Virus record (IMG/VR): IMGVR_UViG_3300009176_000082
Coordinates: 1 to 22,375 of that record
Source of the DNA: a virus
Length of the DNA: 22,375 nt
Strand: one strand, 5' to 3'
Shown here: piece after piece, positions 4,519-12,951 of the stretch
Layout: the number at the start of each line of letters is the position of its first letter
Numbering within the stretch: position 1 is the stretch's first letter
Position numbers and translations under genes: made by a program
The notes under the pieces: generated by a model
The model's database searches: none
What the model saw: the letters and a program-made list of their open reading frames with translations, nothing else
Told to the model about the DNA's origin: nothing

Positions 4519-7278
4519 GTGGCCGGTCAGACAATCGCAGAGGCGTTCGTTGCGATCAAACCGGACTTCGACCAGATGGAGCGGGCGCTCAAGAACGTCG
4601 ACTTCTCGCCGGTCGTGGCCGACGCCAACCGTGCTGGCGAGAAGGTCGAGAAGGAATTCAAGGAAGCAGGCGACAAGTCCGAGGGCCACCTCAAGTCGCT
4701 CGGCGGCAAGATCGCCGGGATCGGATCGCTGCTCGCCGGTGCCGGACTCGGCATGTTCCTCAAAGGGGCGACCGAGGACGCTGCGTCGGCGAACGCCGTC
4801 CTAGAGACGACCCGCCAGCTCGTCGAGACGACCGGAGGCGCAGCAGGCCGTAGCGCCGACCAGATCGCCGACATGGCGTCGAAGATGTCGTTCAAGATCG
4901 GGATCGACGACGACGACATTCTCGCCGCCTCGGACGTGATGCTGACGTTCAAGAACGTCTCGGGCGACACGTTCGATCAAGCGATGGCGTCGGCTGCCGA
5001 CATGAGCGCCGTGTTCGGCCAGGACTTGACCGCCTCGGCCACGCAGCTCGGCAAGGCGCTCAACGATCCGATCGCAGGCGTGTCGGCACTCGGCAGGGTC
5101 GGCGTGCAGTTCACCGACGCGCAGAAGGACCAGATTGCGGCGATGATGGAAGCCGGTGATGTCGCCGGGGCGCAGGGCATCATCATGAACGAAGTCGCCA
5201 ACGAAGTCGGCGGTGCTGCCGAGGCGTCGGCGACCGGGGCGCAGAAGATCGGCGTTGCGTGGGGCGAGGTCAAGGAGTCGGTCGGTGGCGGACTCGCTGG
5301 CGCGGTCGAGGGGTTCGCCCCGGCGATTATGGATGCGCTCGGCTCGATCCAAGAACCGCTCGCCGCGGTGGGCGACAGGCTCGGCGAGTCGCTCGGCACC
5401 CTGGTCGAAGCGATCGGTCCCGCCCTGGCCCCGCTCGCCGAGAGCATCGGTTCGATCCTCGGCGTGGTCGGCCTCGCCTTCCAAGCGTTGACGCCGCTCG
5501 TGCAACCGTTGGTCGGCATCATCCAACTGCTCGTCAACGTCCTGGCGAACGGACTCGGCGCAGCGATCACCGCGCTGATGCCAACGTTCCAGATCCTCGG
5601 CCAGGTCATCACGACCCTGCTCGACATCCTCGGTCCCGTCTTCATGGGCATCATCGAGTCGGTCGCCGATGCGTTCGACCAGATGGGTCCGGTCATCACC
5701 GAGATCGCCGGGCAGCTCGGCGGCGTTCTCATCACCGCCGTCACCGCGCTCGCCCCGCTACTCGAGACGGTCGGCGAAGTCCTCGGTGCGATCCTCCCGC
5801 TCTTCATGGACCTCGTCGGCGTGATCGCTGGCGCGGTCCTCGACGCCCTCGGCGAGCTGCTCCCAGTCGTCGCCGATGTCGCAACGATGCTGGTCGACTC
5901 GCTCGCCCCGATCCTGCCCGTGGTCATGAAAGCGTTCGTCAAGCTCGTGTCGGCGATCGCCCCGATCCTGCCGGTGCTCGCCGACCTCGTCGGGATGCTC
6001 GTCGAGCAGCTCGCCCCGTTCCTCCCACCGATCATCGACCTCATCGGCAAGGTCGCCACCGTCCTGCTCGACGCACTCGGCGGGGCCGTCGCAGCGATCC
6101 TCCCGCCGCTCGTCGACCTCGTGAAGAACGTGCTGGCCGCGCTGATGCCGATCCTGCCGATCCTCGCCGACGCCTTCCTCCAGATACTCGACGCCCTGTT
6201 GCCGTTGCTCCCGGCGCTCATCCAGATCGTGACGGTCGCCCTGCCTCCGCTCGTCGAGCTGCTCAACCTCGTGCTGCCACCGATCGCCGAGCTGATCACG
6301 TTGCTCGTGTCGGGCCTCGTGCCGATCCTGACGACCGTCATCACGTTCATCGCCGACGTGGTGACCGCCATCGCCAACTGGGTCGCCAACATGATCGAGA
6401 CGCCATCGAAGATCGGCGAGGCGATCGGCGCGATCATCGACTGGTTCAACCAACTGCCGGGGTTGATCGGTGGGGCGATCGCCGACGCTGCGCTCGCCGT
6501 GTGGAACTGGGTCACCGATCTGGGCGGCAAGGTCAAGACCGCCATCGGTCAATTCATCACGGACGCCGTCCAATTCTTCATCGACCTGCCAGGCAAGATT
6601 CTCGGTGCGATCAGCTCGCTGGCGTCGTCCGTTGCGGGCGTGTTCGGCGGCATCTGGAGCGCGGTCACGACCAAGCTCGACGAGCTGTGGACGAACATCT
6701 CGACGTTCTACGGGGCGCTCCCCGGCAAGATCGTGACGGCGATCGGCGACGTGGCCGGATCGGTCGCCGGGGTGTTCGGCAACATCTGGTCATCGGTGAC
6801 GACCAAGCTCGACGAGTTGTGGACGAACATCAGCGGCTTCTTCTCGGGCCTGCCTGCCAAGATCGTCGGGGCGTTGGAGGGCATCGGCGGGGCGTTGGCC
6901 AGCGGCATCAAGGGTGCGTTCAAGACGGCGTGGAACTCGATGATCGGTTTCCTGCCCGAGTTCTCGTACGACATTCCCGGCCCGCTCGGCAAGATCGGGT
7001 TCTCGCTCGACTTCCTCAAGCTCGCCAACGGCGCGATCCTCGACGGGCCGACCGCAATGATCGGTGGCGAAGCCGGACGAGAAGCCGTCATCCCGATCAC
7101 CAGGCCTGCTCGCGCGTTGCAGCTGATGAACGCCACGGGCCTCACCGACCTCGCCCAGTCGCAAGCAGGCGGGCGTTCCATGGTCAACATCGAGCACGCC
7201 ACATTCGCCGACGCAACGGACGCCGACCTCGTCGCGCAACGCACCGTGTCAGCGCTCGCAGCAATGGCCCTGTCGTAG
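4519..7278 (+). CDS. tape measure protein
   Basis: This 919-residue protein sets tail length and is packed inside the tail tube. It has the usual layout: N-terminal region with a FKEAGDKSEGHLKSLGGKIAG-type helix and GMFLKGATEDAAS; a residue 110-230 domain (ADMASKMSFKIGIDDDDILA, QLGKALNDPIAGVSALG); a long central array of amphipathic Leu/Ile/Val/Pro-rich helices, about 270-640; two 44-residue tandem repeats at 692-735 and 736-779; and the typical C-terminal motif ILDGPTAMIGGEAGREAVIP. By the known rule of about 1.5 angstrom per residue the tail would be near 140 nm. The GTG start has TAGCCT 6 bases upstream. No lysozyme or peptidase motif was seen. Confidence 0.92.
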   Translation: MAGQTIAEAFVAIKPDFDQMERALKNVDFSPVVADANRAGEKVEKEFKEAGDKSEGHLKSLGGKIAGIGSLLAGAGLGMFLKGATEDAASANAVLETTRQLVETTGGAAGRSADQIADMASKMSFKIGIDDDDILAASDVMLTFKNVSGDTFDQAMASAADMSAVFGQDLTASATQLGKALNDPIAGVSALGRVGVQFTDAQKDQIAAMMEAGDVAGAQGIIMNEVANEVGGAAEASATGAQKIGVAWGEVKESVGGGLAGAVEGFAPAIMDALGSIQEPLAAVGDRLGESLGTLVEAIGPALAPLAESIGSILGVVGLAFQALTPLVQPLVGIIQLLVNVLANGLGAAITALMPTFQILGQVITTLLDILGPVFMGIIESVADAFDQMGPVITEIAGQLGGVLITAVTALAPLLETVGEVLGAILPLFMDLVGVIAGAVLDALGELLPVVADVATMLVDSLAPILPVVMKAFVKLVSAIAPILPVLADLVGMLVEQLAPFLPPIIDLIGKVATVLLDALGGAVAAILPPLVDLVKNVLAALMPILPILADAFLQILDALLPLLPALIQIVTVALPPLVELLNLVLPPIAELITLLVSGLVPILTTVITFIADVVTAIANWVANMIETPSKIGEAIGAIIDWFNQLPGLIGGAIADAALAVWNWVTDLGGKVKTAIGQFITDAVQFFIDLPGKILGAISSLASSVAGVFGGIWSAVTTKLDELWTNISTFYGALPGKIVTAIGDVAGSVAGVFGNIWSSVTTKLDELWTNISGFFSGLPAKIVGALEGIGGALASGIKGAFKTAWNSMIGFLPEFSYDIPGPLGKIGFSLDFLKLANGAILDGPTAMIGGEAGREAVIPITRPARALQLMNATGLTDLAQSQAGGRSMVNIEHATFADATDADLVAQRTVSALAAMALS
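6592..6855 (+). repeat. two 132-bp tandem repeats in tape measure gene
   Basis: Copy 1 is 6592-6723 and copy 2 is 6724-6855, each encoding 44 residues with a shared SSVTTKLDELWTNIS-type core preceded by VAGVFG and followed by a LP(G/A)KI junction. A shorter diverged unit precedes them. The repeat is in frame. Confidence 0.8.
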
Positions 7279-7281
7279 GAT
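7276..7281 (+). promoter_or_regulatory. putative leaderless -10 (TAGGAT) of Dit-like gene
   Basis: The TAG stop of the tape measure gene is the first half of TAGGAT, which lies 7 bases before the GTG at 7289. No Shine-Dalgarno sequence is present. Confidence 0.5.
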
Positions 7282-7288
7282 CGCCGCC

Positions 7289-8173
7289 GTGGAGCTAAGC
7301 CTGTACGACGCATCGCTCGGAACGCTCGACCTCGGCTGCTACCCGTACGTCGTCACCAGCTTGCAGATCGGATCGCCAGCCGTGCGTCCCGTGGCCCGCA
7401 ACCGGGCGCTCGCAGATGGCGCATTCGACGACACGAAGTACATCGGCGGGCGTGCCGTCACCGCGACCCTGGCGCTCAACAACCGCGGCGCATCGTGCGG
7501 CGGGGCAGCGTCCGACATGCAAACCCTCATCGACCAGGTCGTCCCGTACATGAGTCCACGCCTCCGACCGTCGCTCACCTACCAGCTCCCAGGCGCACCA
7601 GAGGCCCGCTCGATGATCGTGCGTGGCGAGTCGTGGCCCGTCGCTCTCGACGGCCCCAAGTATCCGACCCTGCCGCTGCAATGGGTGTGCCCGACCGGCG
7701 AGATTTTCTCCGGTGCCGCAGGCGAGCAGAACTGCGAAACGATCGTCCCGTCTGCCGACACCGAGCAGGGCCGCACGTATGATCTCGTGTTCGACCGTTC
7801 CTACCCGGCGTCGGCGCAGATCGGTGGGCGCATCATCCACAACACGGGCAACGCCACCGCCCACTGGACGCTGACCCTGTTCGGCGTTGCGACCAATCCG
7901 ACGTTCACGATCAACGGTGTCCTCGTCGCGTTCAACCGCAACGGCGGCCTCACATTGAACATCGGCCAGAACGTTGTGATCGACACGAGGACACGCACGA
8001 TCCTGCTCAACGGCGACCCGGCGTCGTCGCGTTACGACCGCACGAACTACGACCAGTGGTCGTGGGACCAGTTGCGTCTCGTGCCTGGCGACAACACGGT
8101 CGTGTTCGGCGGCACGAGCCTCGGCCTGACGGCAACAGCACAGCTCTGCTGGCGACCAACCTGGATGGCGTGA
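7289..8173 (+). CDS. distal tail (Dit-like) protein
   Basis: This 294-residue protein directly follows the tape measure gene, the normal place of the distal tail protein that forms the ring joining tube and tip. It starts with a strand-rich MELSLYDASLGTLDLG region and ITAT-like strands (YIGGRAVTATLALN), has a short segment about residues 75-140 with SLTYQLPGAPEARSMIVRGE, then a galectin-like C-terminal half (IIHNTGNATAHWTLTLFG, VVIDTRTRTILLNG, WDQLRLVPGDNTVVFGGTS). This order matches siphovirus-type tail components (Dit, PF05709-like). The GTG is supported by the hexamer upstream. One base separates its stop from the next ATG, implying coupling. The family call is from pattern and position. 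Confidence 0.78.
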   Translation: MELSLYDASLGTLDLGCYPYVVTSLQIGSPAVRPVARNRALADGAFDDTKYIGGRAVTATLALNNRGASCGGAASDMQTLIDQVVPYMSPRLRPSLTYQLPGAPEARSMIVRGESWPVALDGPKYPTLPLQWVCPTGEIFSGAAGEQNCETIVPSADTEQGRTYDLVFDRSYPASAQIGGRIIHNTGNATAHWTLTLFGVATNPTFTINGVLVAFNRNGGLTLNIGQNVVIDTRTRTILLNGDPASSRYDRTNYDQWSWDQLRLVPGDNTVVFGGTSLGLTATAQLCWRPTWMA

Positions 8174-8174
8174 C

Positions 8175-9290
8175 ATGCCCGAGACGCTGACGATCGGCGT
8201 TGGCCCGTCCACGGGCAGCATCGCAGTGCAGGAGGTCACGTTCTTCGACGCCCTGCGTCTCTCGTTCAACCTCGACACGGGCGACACGCTGTCGTTCACG
8301 GTGCCAGCGTTCTCGCCAGAGGCCGTCTATCTCGACGAGCTGGCGTCGGACATCTGGGCCAGTGGGATCGTCCGCCAGCGCTACCGGGTCATCGACCTCT
8401 CGCAAGCGTGGGACGAGGACGGCAACGACCAGATCGCCGTCACCGCCGTGTCGTACAAGCGTCTCCTGTCGGCCCGTCACCTGCGGTCCAACATGGACTT
8501 CGGACCGACCCCGCTGGTCGAGCAGGGCGACATCTTGTGGGGCCTCGTCGCTCACACGCAGGCAGCGGTCGGCGGCAACTGGGGCATCACCAAGGGCGCA
8601 ACGGCGACCGGCCAGCTCCGTGAACGCCACTACCTCGCCGGGGAGAACATCGGCGACCTGTGCGCCAAGATGGCGGCGGTCATCAACGGCTGCTGGTACG
8701 GGATCGACGCCGACCTGATCTTCACGGCGAAGCTCCCGGCAACGTTCCGGCATCAGGCGATGCCGTTGCAGCTCGGCGTCACCGCCCGCAAGCTCGCCCG
8801 CAAAGGCGCAGCCGACAAGTTCGCCAACGCGGTCCTCGCCACGGGCGACAACATCTCGACCTCGCCGGTGTGGGCCGAGACGCCAGCGCTCGCCGCCGAC
8901 CCTCGTGGCCGATGGGAGAACGTGTCGTCGCATCCGTCCGTGATCGTGCAGTCGACGTTGACCGAGATGGCGCAGGGCGACCTCGCCTCGGCCCAAACCC
9001 CGACCGCGACGTGGACCGCCGAGATCGAACCTGACCGCTGGATCGCCGACTCGACGTACACGCCTGGCGACTTCGTTGTCGCCCTGACCCCGTTGACGCT
9101 CGCCGCGCCGATCGGTTCGCCAGCATCGGCGTTCCTGCTGCAAGTGATCGAGACGACAGCGACGTACACGGCAGACGGGGCGCTCTCGGTCAGCCTCACC
9201 GCGGTCGAGTTGTCGACCATCGACTTGCACGGCGGCAGCGCCCGTGTCGGCACCGCACGGGTCGGCGTCGCCCGAGTCGGCGCATCGTAA
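8175..9290 (+). CDS. tail tip hub / Tal-like minor tail protein
   Basis: This 371-residue protein follows the Dit-like gene by one base. N-terminal residues SFNLDTGDTLSFTVPAFSPE and later YRVIDLSQAWDEDGNDQIAV, SYKRLLSARHLR, then IGDLCAKMAAVINGCWYGID resemble gp27/Tal-like hub proteins of actinophages, which close the tail tube and support fibres. The last 17 residues hold three ARVGx pentapeptide repeats (9240-9284) before a TAA stop. The C-terminal part (about 230-350) contains a region with RWIADSTYTPGDFVVAL. No peptidase domain is visible, so it is shorter than Tal proteins carrying cell-wall hydrolases. Assignment rests mainly on gene order. Confidence 0.7.
   Translation: MPETLTIGVGPSTGSIAVQEVTFFDALRLSFNLDTGDTLSFTVPAFSPEAVYLDELASDIWASGIVRQRYRVIDLSQAWDEDGNDQIAVTAVSYKRLLSARHLRSNMDFGPTPLVEQGDILWGLVAHTQAAVGGNWGITKGATATGQLRERHYLAGENIGDLCAKMAAVINGCWYGIDADLIFTAKLPATFRHQAMPLQLGVTARKLARKGAADKFANAVLATGDNISTSPVWAETPALAADPRGRWENVSSHPSVIVQSTLTEMAQGDLASAQTPTATWTAEIEPDRWIADSTYTPGDFVVALTPLTLAAPIGSPASAFLLQVIETTATYTADGALSVSLTAVELSTIDLHGGSARVGTARVGVARVGAS
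9240..9284 (+). repeat. three 15-bp repeats encoding ARVGx
   Basis: Three in-frame units at 9240-9254, 9255-9269 and 9270-9284 encode ARVGT, ARVGV and ARVGA at the C-terminus of the Tal-like protein. Synonymous codons differ between units, so the peptide is better conserved than the DNA. Confidence 0.7.
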
Positions 9291-9300
9291 AGGAGGAGCA

Positions 9301-9705
9301 ATGGCCACGCCCACCGCGCCAGCGAACCTGGCAACCAACGACATCATCGACGAGCTGTGGGTCGACGCGGTCACGGTCAACCTCGTGGCGCTCGCCGTCA
9401 CGGCATGGACGGCGATCACGTTCTCTGGGGCGTGGGTCAATCAGGGCGGAGCATTCCAGACCTGCCAGTACCGCAAGGAGGGCGATCGGGTCTACCTGCG
9501 AGGTTCGGCGAAGTCTGGTGCGATCGGCCCGCTCGGCGTGCTGCCCGCAGGGTTCCGGCCACCGGCCAACCTGATTCATCACACCGATGCGACCAACGCT
9601 CACTCCCGAGTGGACATTCAGCTCGACGGGACCATCTACGTGCAGACCGGGACGCTGACCGGCTGGTTGTCGCTCGACGGCATCTCGTTCTCGACGGTCG
9701 CATGA
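9301..9705 (+). CDS. short tail fibre / minor tail protein
   Basis: This 134-residue protein has an N-terminal region (MATPTAPANLATNDIIDELW) and a C-terminal beta domain with CQYRKEGDRVYLRGSAKSG and VLPAGFRPPANLIHHTDA, ending VDIQLDGTIYVQTG...SLDGISFSTVA. The pattern of a YRKxGDxVxLRG strand followed by LPxGFRPP is common in receptor-binding ends of actinophage tail proteins. The gene has one of the strongest Shine-Dalgarno sites in the window (AGGAGG, 9291-9296, four bases before ATG), unlike most neighbours, suggesting abundant expression. Its TGA overlaps the next ATG (ATGA). Its ligand cannot be inferred. Confidence 0.75.
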   Translation: MATPTAPANLATNDIIDELWVDAVTVNLVALAVTAWTAITFSGAWVNQGGAFQTCQYRKEGDRVYLRGSAKSGAIGPLGVLPAGFRPPANLIHHTDATNAHSRVDIQLDGTIYVQTGTLTGWLSLDGISFSTVA

Positions 9706-11156
9706 GCAGAGGGCACACTTCCCCCGTCGACGAGCTGGCATCGGTCATCGCCGAGACGCAGGCGCGCGTCGCCGGTCTGGAACGCACCACGCACCTGCAT
9801 ATCGGTGGGACGGGCGGCGGCGGTGGAGGCGAGGTCGTCACCGCTGGCGCTGGCCTGACCAAGACCGGCACGACGATTGATGTGGTCGGCGACTCGACGA
9901 TGAGCGTCACCGCCGACCAGCTCGGCGTGATCAACGATGGCATCACCAACTTGAAGCTCGCCAACATGCCGACCCTCACCTTGAAGGGCAACAACACCGG
10001 GGCGACCGCCGATCCGAAAGACCTCACCGTCGCCGAGGTCAATGCGATGCTCGGCCTCTCCGCTGGCGGCGATGAAGTCTGGGTCGGCCCTCTCGACCCT
10101 GGCACCGGGGTCGGCTACGAGATGTGGTACGACTCCGACGCAGTCTCGCCGTTGGCGAACGACGCACGATGGAACACGGCGTGGGGCGTCGTCGGTGTGA
10201 CGCCGTTGATCACCGTCGACCAGACCGGCATCGGCCTGACGTTGACGAACCTCACCGGGTACGCCATGCCGTTCACCGCGGTCGCGAACCGGGTCTATCG
10301 GGTGACGTGGTTGTTCGCTGCGGCGCAGATCGGCGGGGCAGGCAACCAGACCTTCCGGCTGCTCGACGGCGGCGTGTCGCTCGGCGACATCGAGACGCAG
10401 AACTCGTTGATCAGCGTCCAGAATTCGTTGCGCACGATCGGCGGCGGTCGAGAGCTCACCGACCTCGCCGCGGGTGCCCACAACCTGACGATCGCCGGGG
10501 TCTGCTCCACCGGGACGATCTCGATCTACAACGCCACGATCAACGGGCGCATGGCGGTCATCGACATCGGTCCGGTCGCTGGCGTGATCCCGTCGATCCC
10601 TGGCGGCAACATGTACGGCTTGGAGGCCATCCGGCCTGCCGTGTCGACGGTGGTTCCCGGTTCGCACTTCTACGCCACCGACACGTTCCGCGAGTGGTTG
10701 AGCGACGGCACGAGATGGGTGCAGGTCGCCGGGGTGATGCCACGCTTCCGGCTGATCGGTGGAGGCTCGGGCCAGTCGCTCCCGTCCGGTTGGAACAACT
10801 GCACGTGGGCCACGGGCACCCCGACCGATCCGATGGCGTTGACGAGCGGCGGCGTGTTCACGTGCCCCGCTTCGCATCCCGGTCGCTGGCGCTTCGACTA
10901 CACGATCGACATTCAGGCGTGGAACGCAGGCTTCCGGCAGGCGACGTTGCAGGCGCAACCCGGCTCGGTCAACTTCGCATACCAGTCGACGACCGCGGTG
11001 TCGGCAACGATCGCCAACTACTTCACCGGCTCGGCCGAGTACGTGCTCACGGCAGGGCAGACCGTGCGGGCGATGGCCTACCAGGACGCCGGGACGCTCG
11101 CCGCGAACAGCAACGCCCTGTCGTACTTCCAAGGCCAGTTTGTGGGACCGGTCTGA
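9702..11156 (+). CDS. tail fibre protein with C1q-like C-terminal domain
   Basis: This 484-residue protein starts with a short coiled-coil-like helix (DELASVIAETQARVAGLE), then a His/Gly-rich hinge of six Gly, and a fibre-like region containing LKGNNTGATADPKDLTVAEV, a motif typical of phage fibres. A linker with DEVWVGPLDPG and YEMWYDSDA follows (about residues 127-147). The middle part has beta-rich sequence (NLTGYAMPFTAVANRVYRV). The C-terminal ~140 residues (from FRLIGGGSGQSLPSGWNN to SYFQGQFVGPV) look like a C1q/TNF-like jelly roll often used for receptor binding. ATG overlaps the previous stop. It is probably trimeric. Domain names are by eye. Confidence 0.75.
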   Translation: MSRGHTSPVDELASVIAETQARVAGLERTTHLHIGGTGGGGGGEVVTAGAGLTKTGTTIDVVGDSTMSVTADQLGVINDGITNLKLANMPTLTLKGNNTGATADPKDLTVAEVNAMLGLSAGGDEVWVGPLDPGTGVGYEMWYDSDAVSPLANDARWNTAWGVVGVTPLITVDQTGIGLTLTNLTGYAMPFTAVANRVYRVTWLFAAAQIGGAGNQTFRLLDGGVSLGDIETQNSLISVQNSLRTIGGGRELTDLAAGAHNLTIAGVCSTGTISIYNATINGRMAVIDIGPVAGVIPSIPGGNMYGLEAIRPAVSTVVPGSHFYATDTFREWLSDGTRWVQVAGVMPRFRLIGGGSGQSLPSGWNNCTWATGTPTDPMALTSGGVFTCPASHPGRWRFDYTIDIQAWNAGFRQATLQAQPGSVNFAYQSTTAVSATIANYFTGSAEYVLTAGQTVRAMAYQDAGTLAANSNALSYFQGQFVGPV

Positions 11157-12406
11157 TGGGCGTCCTCTACGTCAACGTGGGCGGCTCGTGGGTGCCGGTC
11201 GGTGGCGGCACGACCGACGAGGTCGCTATCGGCCCCGACGACCCGGTCGCAGCGAACCCGAACGTCGAGCTGTGGTATGACACCGATGCGCCGTCTGCTG
11301 GGGCGTCGCTGTACGCCAACCGCAACCTCCTCGACAACGGGCAGCACTCGGTCAACCAGCGACAAGTCGGCAACATCGTGATCGGTTCGGCGACGTTCCT
11401 CGCGGACCGATGGATGGGCTACGACACCGGGGTCGGCACGGCGTACTTCTACTGGTCGACTGCCGCGGCGTTCGGCGTGTTCCCACCGGCAGGCCGACCT
11501 CGACCCGGCAACATCTTGGCGGTCCAGATGAACGTGGCCGAGGCCGCTGCGGCGTTGTCGGCTGGCGACTGGATCTACGTGCGCCAAGGCATCGAGGGCC
11601 AGTTCCTCCAACACCTCAACTGGGGCAGCGCCGACCCTCGACCGCTCGTCCTGTCCGTCGACGTGTACTCGCCGATCGCCACGACCTATGTCGTCGAGCT
11701 GGAACGCTTGGAGGCGACCGCACGATCCATCTCCAAGCTGCTCCCAGTCCCGGCTGGCTTCTCCACCCAAGTCCTGACGTTCCCCGGCGACTCGACCACG
11801 CCGATCACGAACGACAACGCCTCCCGTCTGTCGCTGAACTTCTGGCTCACCGCAGGCTCGTCGTGGACCTCGGGCGCGCTCAACACGTCATGGAACAACC
11901 GGGTCGACATCAACCGGGCTGGCGGCATCTCCAACGCATGGCAGGCCACCGTCTCGCAGCCGGTGGCGTTCACGAATGTCCAACTCGAGATCGGCACGAC
12001 GCCGACGCCGTACGAGGTCCGCCCGTTCGATCAGGAGCTGGCGAAGGCGATGCGCTACTACGAGAAGTCGTATCCGTATGCGACGATCCCCGGCTCCAAC
12101 GCTGGTGGCATCGGGGCGGCTGCGGCCAACGTGTTCGACGGGTCGGTCCCGACTCGTTTGCAGATGACCGGTGTCGACTTCCGAGTGACGAAACGGATCG
12201 CCCCGCTCACCTACCAGGCAGCCTGGACGTTGGACGGCACGCTCGGCTACATCGCTCCGTACAACGCCCCGGCGACCAAGCTGCAAGTCGGCACCTACGG
12301 TACGCACGGCGATCGCCAATGGGCCGCCGACTACATGACGCTCAACGTCAGCGGTGCGACCAACACGTACTACCAGTTCCACTGGGCAGGAGGATGCGAG
12401 ATCTGA
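11156..12406 (+). CDS. tail fibre protein with MGVL...GxW module (416 aa)
   Basis: The ATG overlaps the previous TGA (TGATG). The first residues MGVLYVNVGGSWVPVGGG form a short module that also starts the next two genes. A linker PNVELWYDTDAPSAG follows (about residues 36-50), shared with the next gene. The body opens with NLLDNGQHSVNQRQ and ADRWMGYDTG, a known start of phage fibre beta domains, then carbohydrate-binding-like sequence, and FTNVQLEIGTTPTPYEVRPF before AKAMRYYEKSYPYA. The C-terminal ~90 residues vary from its neighbours. Such proteins decorate tail tips and bind host surface sugars; the ligand is not predictable. The call rests on motifs and location among fibre genes. Confidence 0.75.
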   Translation: MGVLYVNVGGSWVPVGGGTTDEVAIGPDDPVAANPNVELWYDTDAPSAGASLYANRNLLDNGQHSVNQRQVGNIVIGSATFLADRWMGYDTGVGTAYFYWSTAAAFGVFPPAGRPRPGNILAVQMNVAEAAAALSAGDWIYVRQGIEGQFLQHLNWGSADPRPLVLSVDVYSPIATTYVVELERLEATARSISKLLPVPAGFSTQVLTFPGDSTTPITNDNASRLSLNFWLTAGSSWTSGALNTSWNNRVDINRAGGISNAWQATVSQPVAFTNVQLEIGTTPTPYEVRPFDQELAKAMRYYEKSYPYATIPGSNAGGIGAAAANVFDGSVPTRLQMTGVDFRVTKRIAPLTYQAAWTLDGTLGYIAPYNAPATKLQVGTYGTHGDRQWAADYMTLNVSGATNTYYQFHWAGGCEI

Positions 12407-12951
12407 TGGGCGTTCTGCGTGCTCGTGTGGGCGGGCAATGGGTCGACATCGGCGGAGCTACGGACGCCGTGTGGGTCGACACGGCCGCCCCGGCCGACCC
12501 GAATGTCGAGCTGTGGTACGACACGGACGCCCCGGCGAACGGGCCACCGGTCACGTCCAAGGTGTACAGCAAGACGATGACGCCGACCACGGTCAACTCG
12601 GGAGGCGCGGGCTATGCCGACTGGTTCACGATCGACGCTGCGGTGCCGGTGCCAGCGTGGGCGACCCGTTTCCGGATCGTGTTGATGATGAGCTACCTGC
12701 TGTACCAGACGGCGGGCGGCAACATCTACGGCGTGCGTGTCGCGCTCGGTGGCGCGGTCGGGGCGGGATGGAACTTCGACGACAGCAGCAAGTCGCACTT
12801 CGACATCAACCTCACCGACAACATGGCCGTTGTCGCGCCAGGCACGAACCAGGTCCTCAAGGTGCAGGCCTCTCGGATCGCCGGGACGGGCACATGGTCG
12901 TGCGGCACGTTCGGCTCCACGGTCGGCGCAACGATCGACTGGCTGGCCTGA
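12406..12951 (+). CDS. tail fibre/tip protein with MGVL...GxW module (181 aa)
   Basis: The ATG overlaps the previous stop (TGATG); an AGGAGG at 12388-12393 lies 12 bases upstream, longer than ideal spacing. The N-terminus MGVLRARVGGQWVDIGGA repeats the module of the upstream gene, and PNVELWYDTDAPANG repeats its linker. The remaining ~125 residues are a single beta-rich domain (PAWATRFRIVLMMSYLLYQ, VRVALGGAVGAGWNFDDSS, TNQVLKVQASRIAGTGTWS) of unknown family. It may be an adhesin or tail decoration protein that attaches through its common N-terminus. No catalytic motif is visible. Confidence 0.7.
   Translation: MGVLRARVGGQWVDIGGATDAVWVDTAAPADPNVELWYDTDAPANGPPVTSKVYSKTMTPTTVNSGGAGYADWFTIDAAVPVPAWATRFRIVLMMSYLLYQTAGGNIYGVRVALGGAVGAGWNFDDSSKSHFDINLTDNMAVVAPGTNQVLKVQASRIAGTGTWSCGTFGSTVGATIDWLA

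Noticed and set aside
4977-6545. 522-residue open frame on the minus strand inside the tape measure gene
   Set aside because: It is Ser/Thr/Ala/Met low-complexity sequence produced by codon bias of the GC-rich sense gene, with no start signal or family feature.
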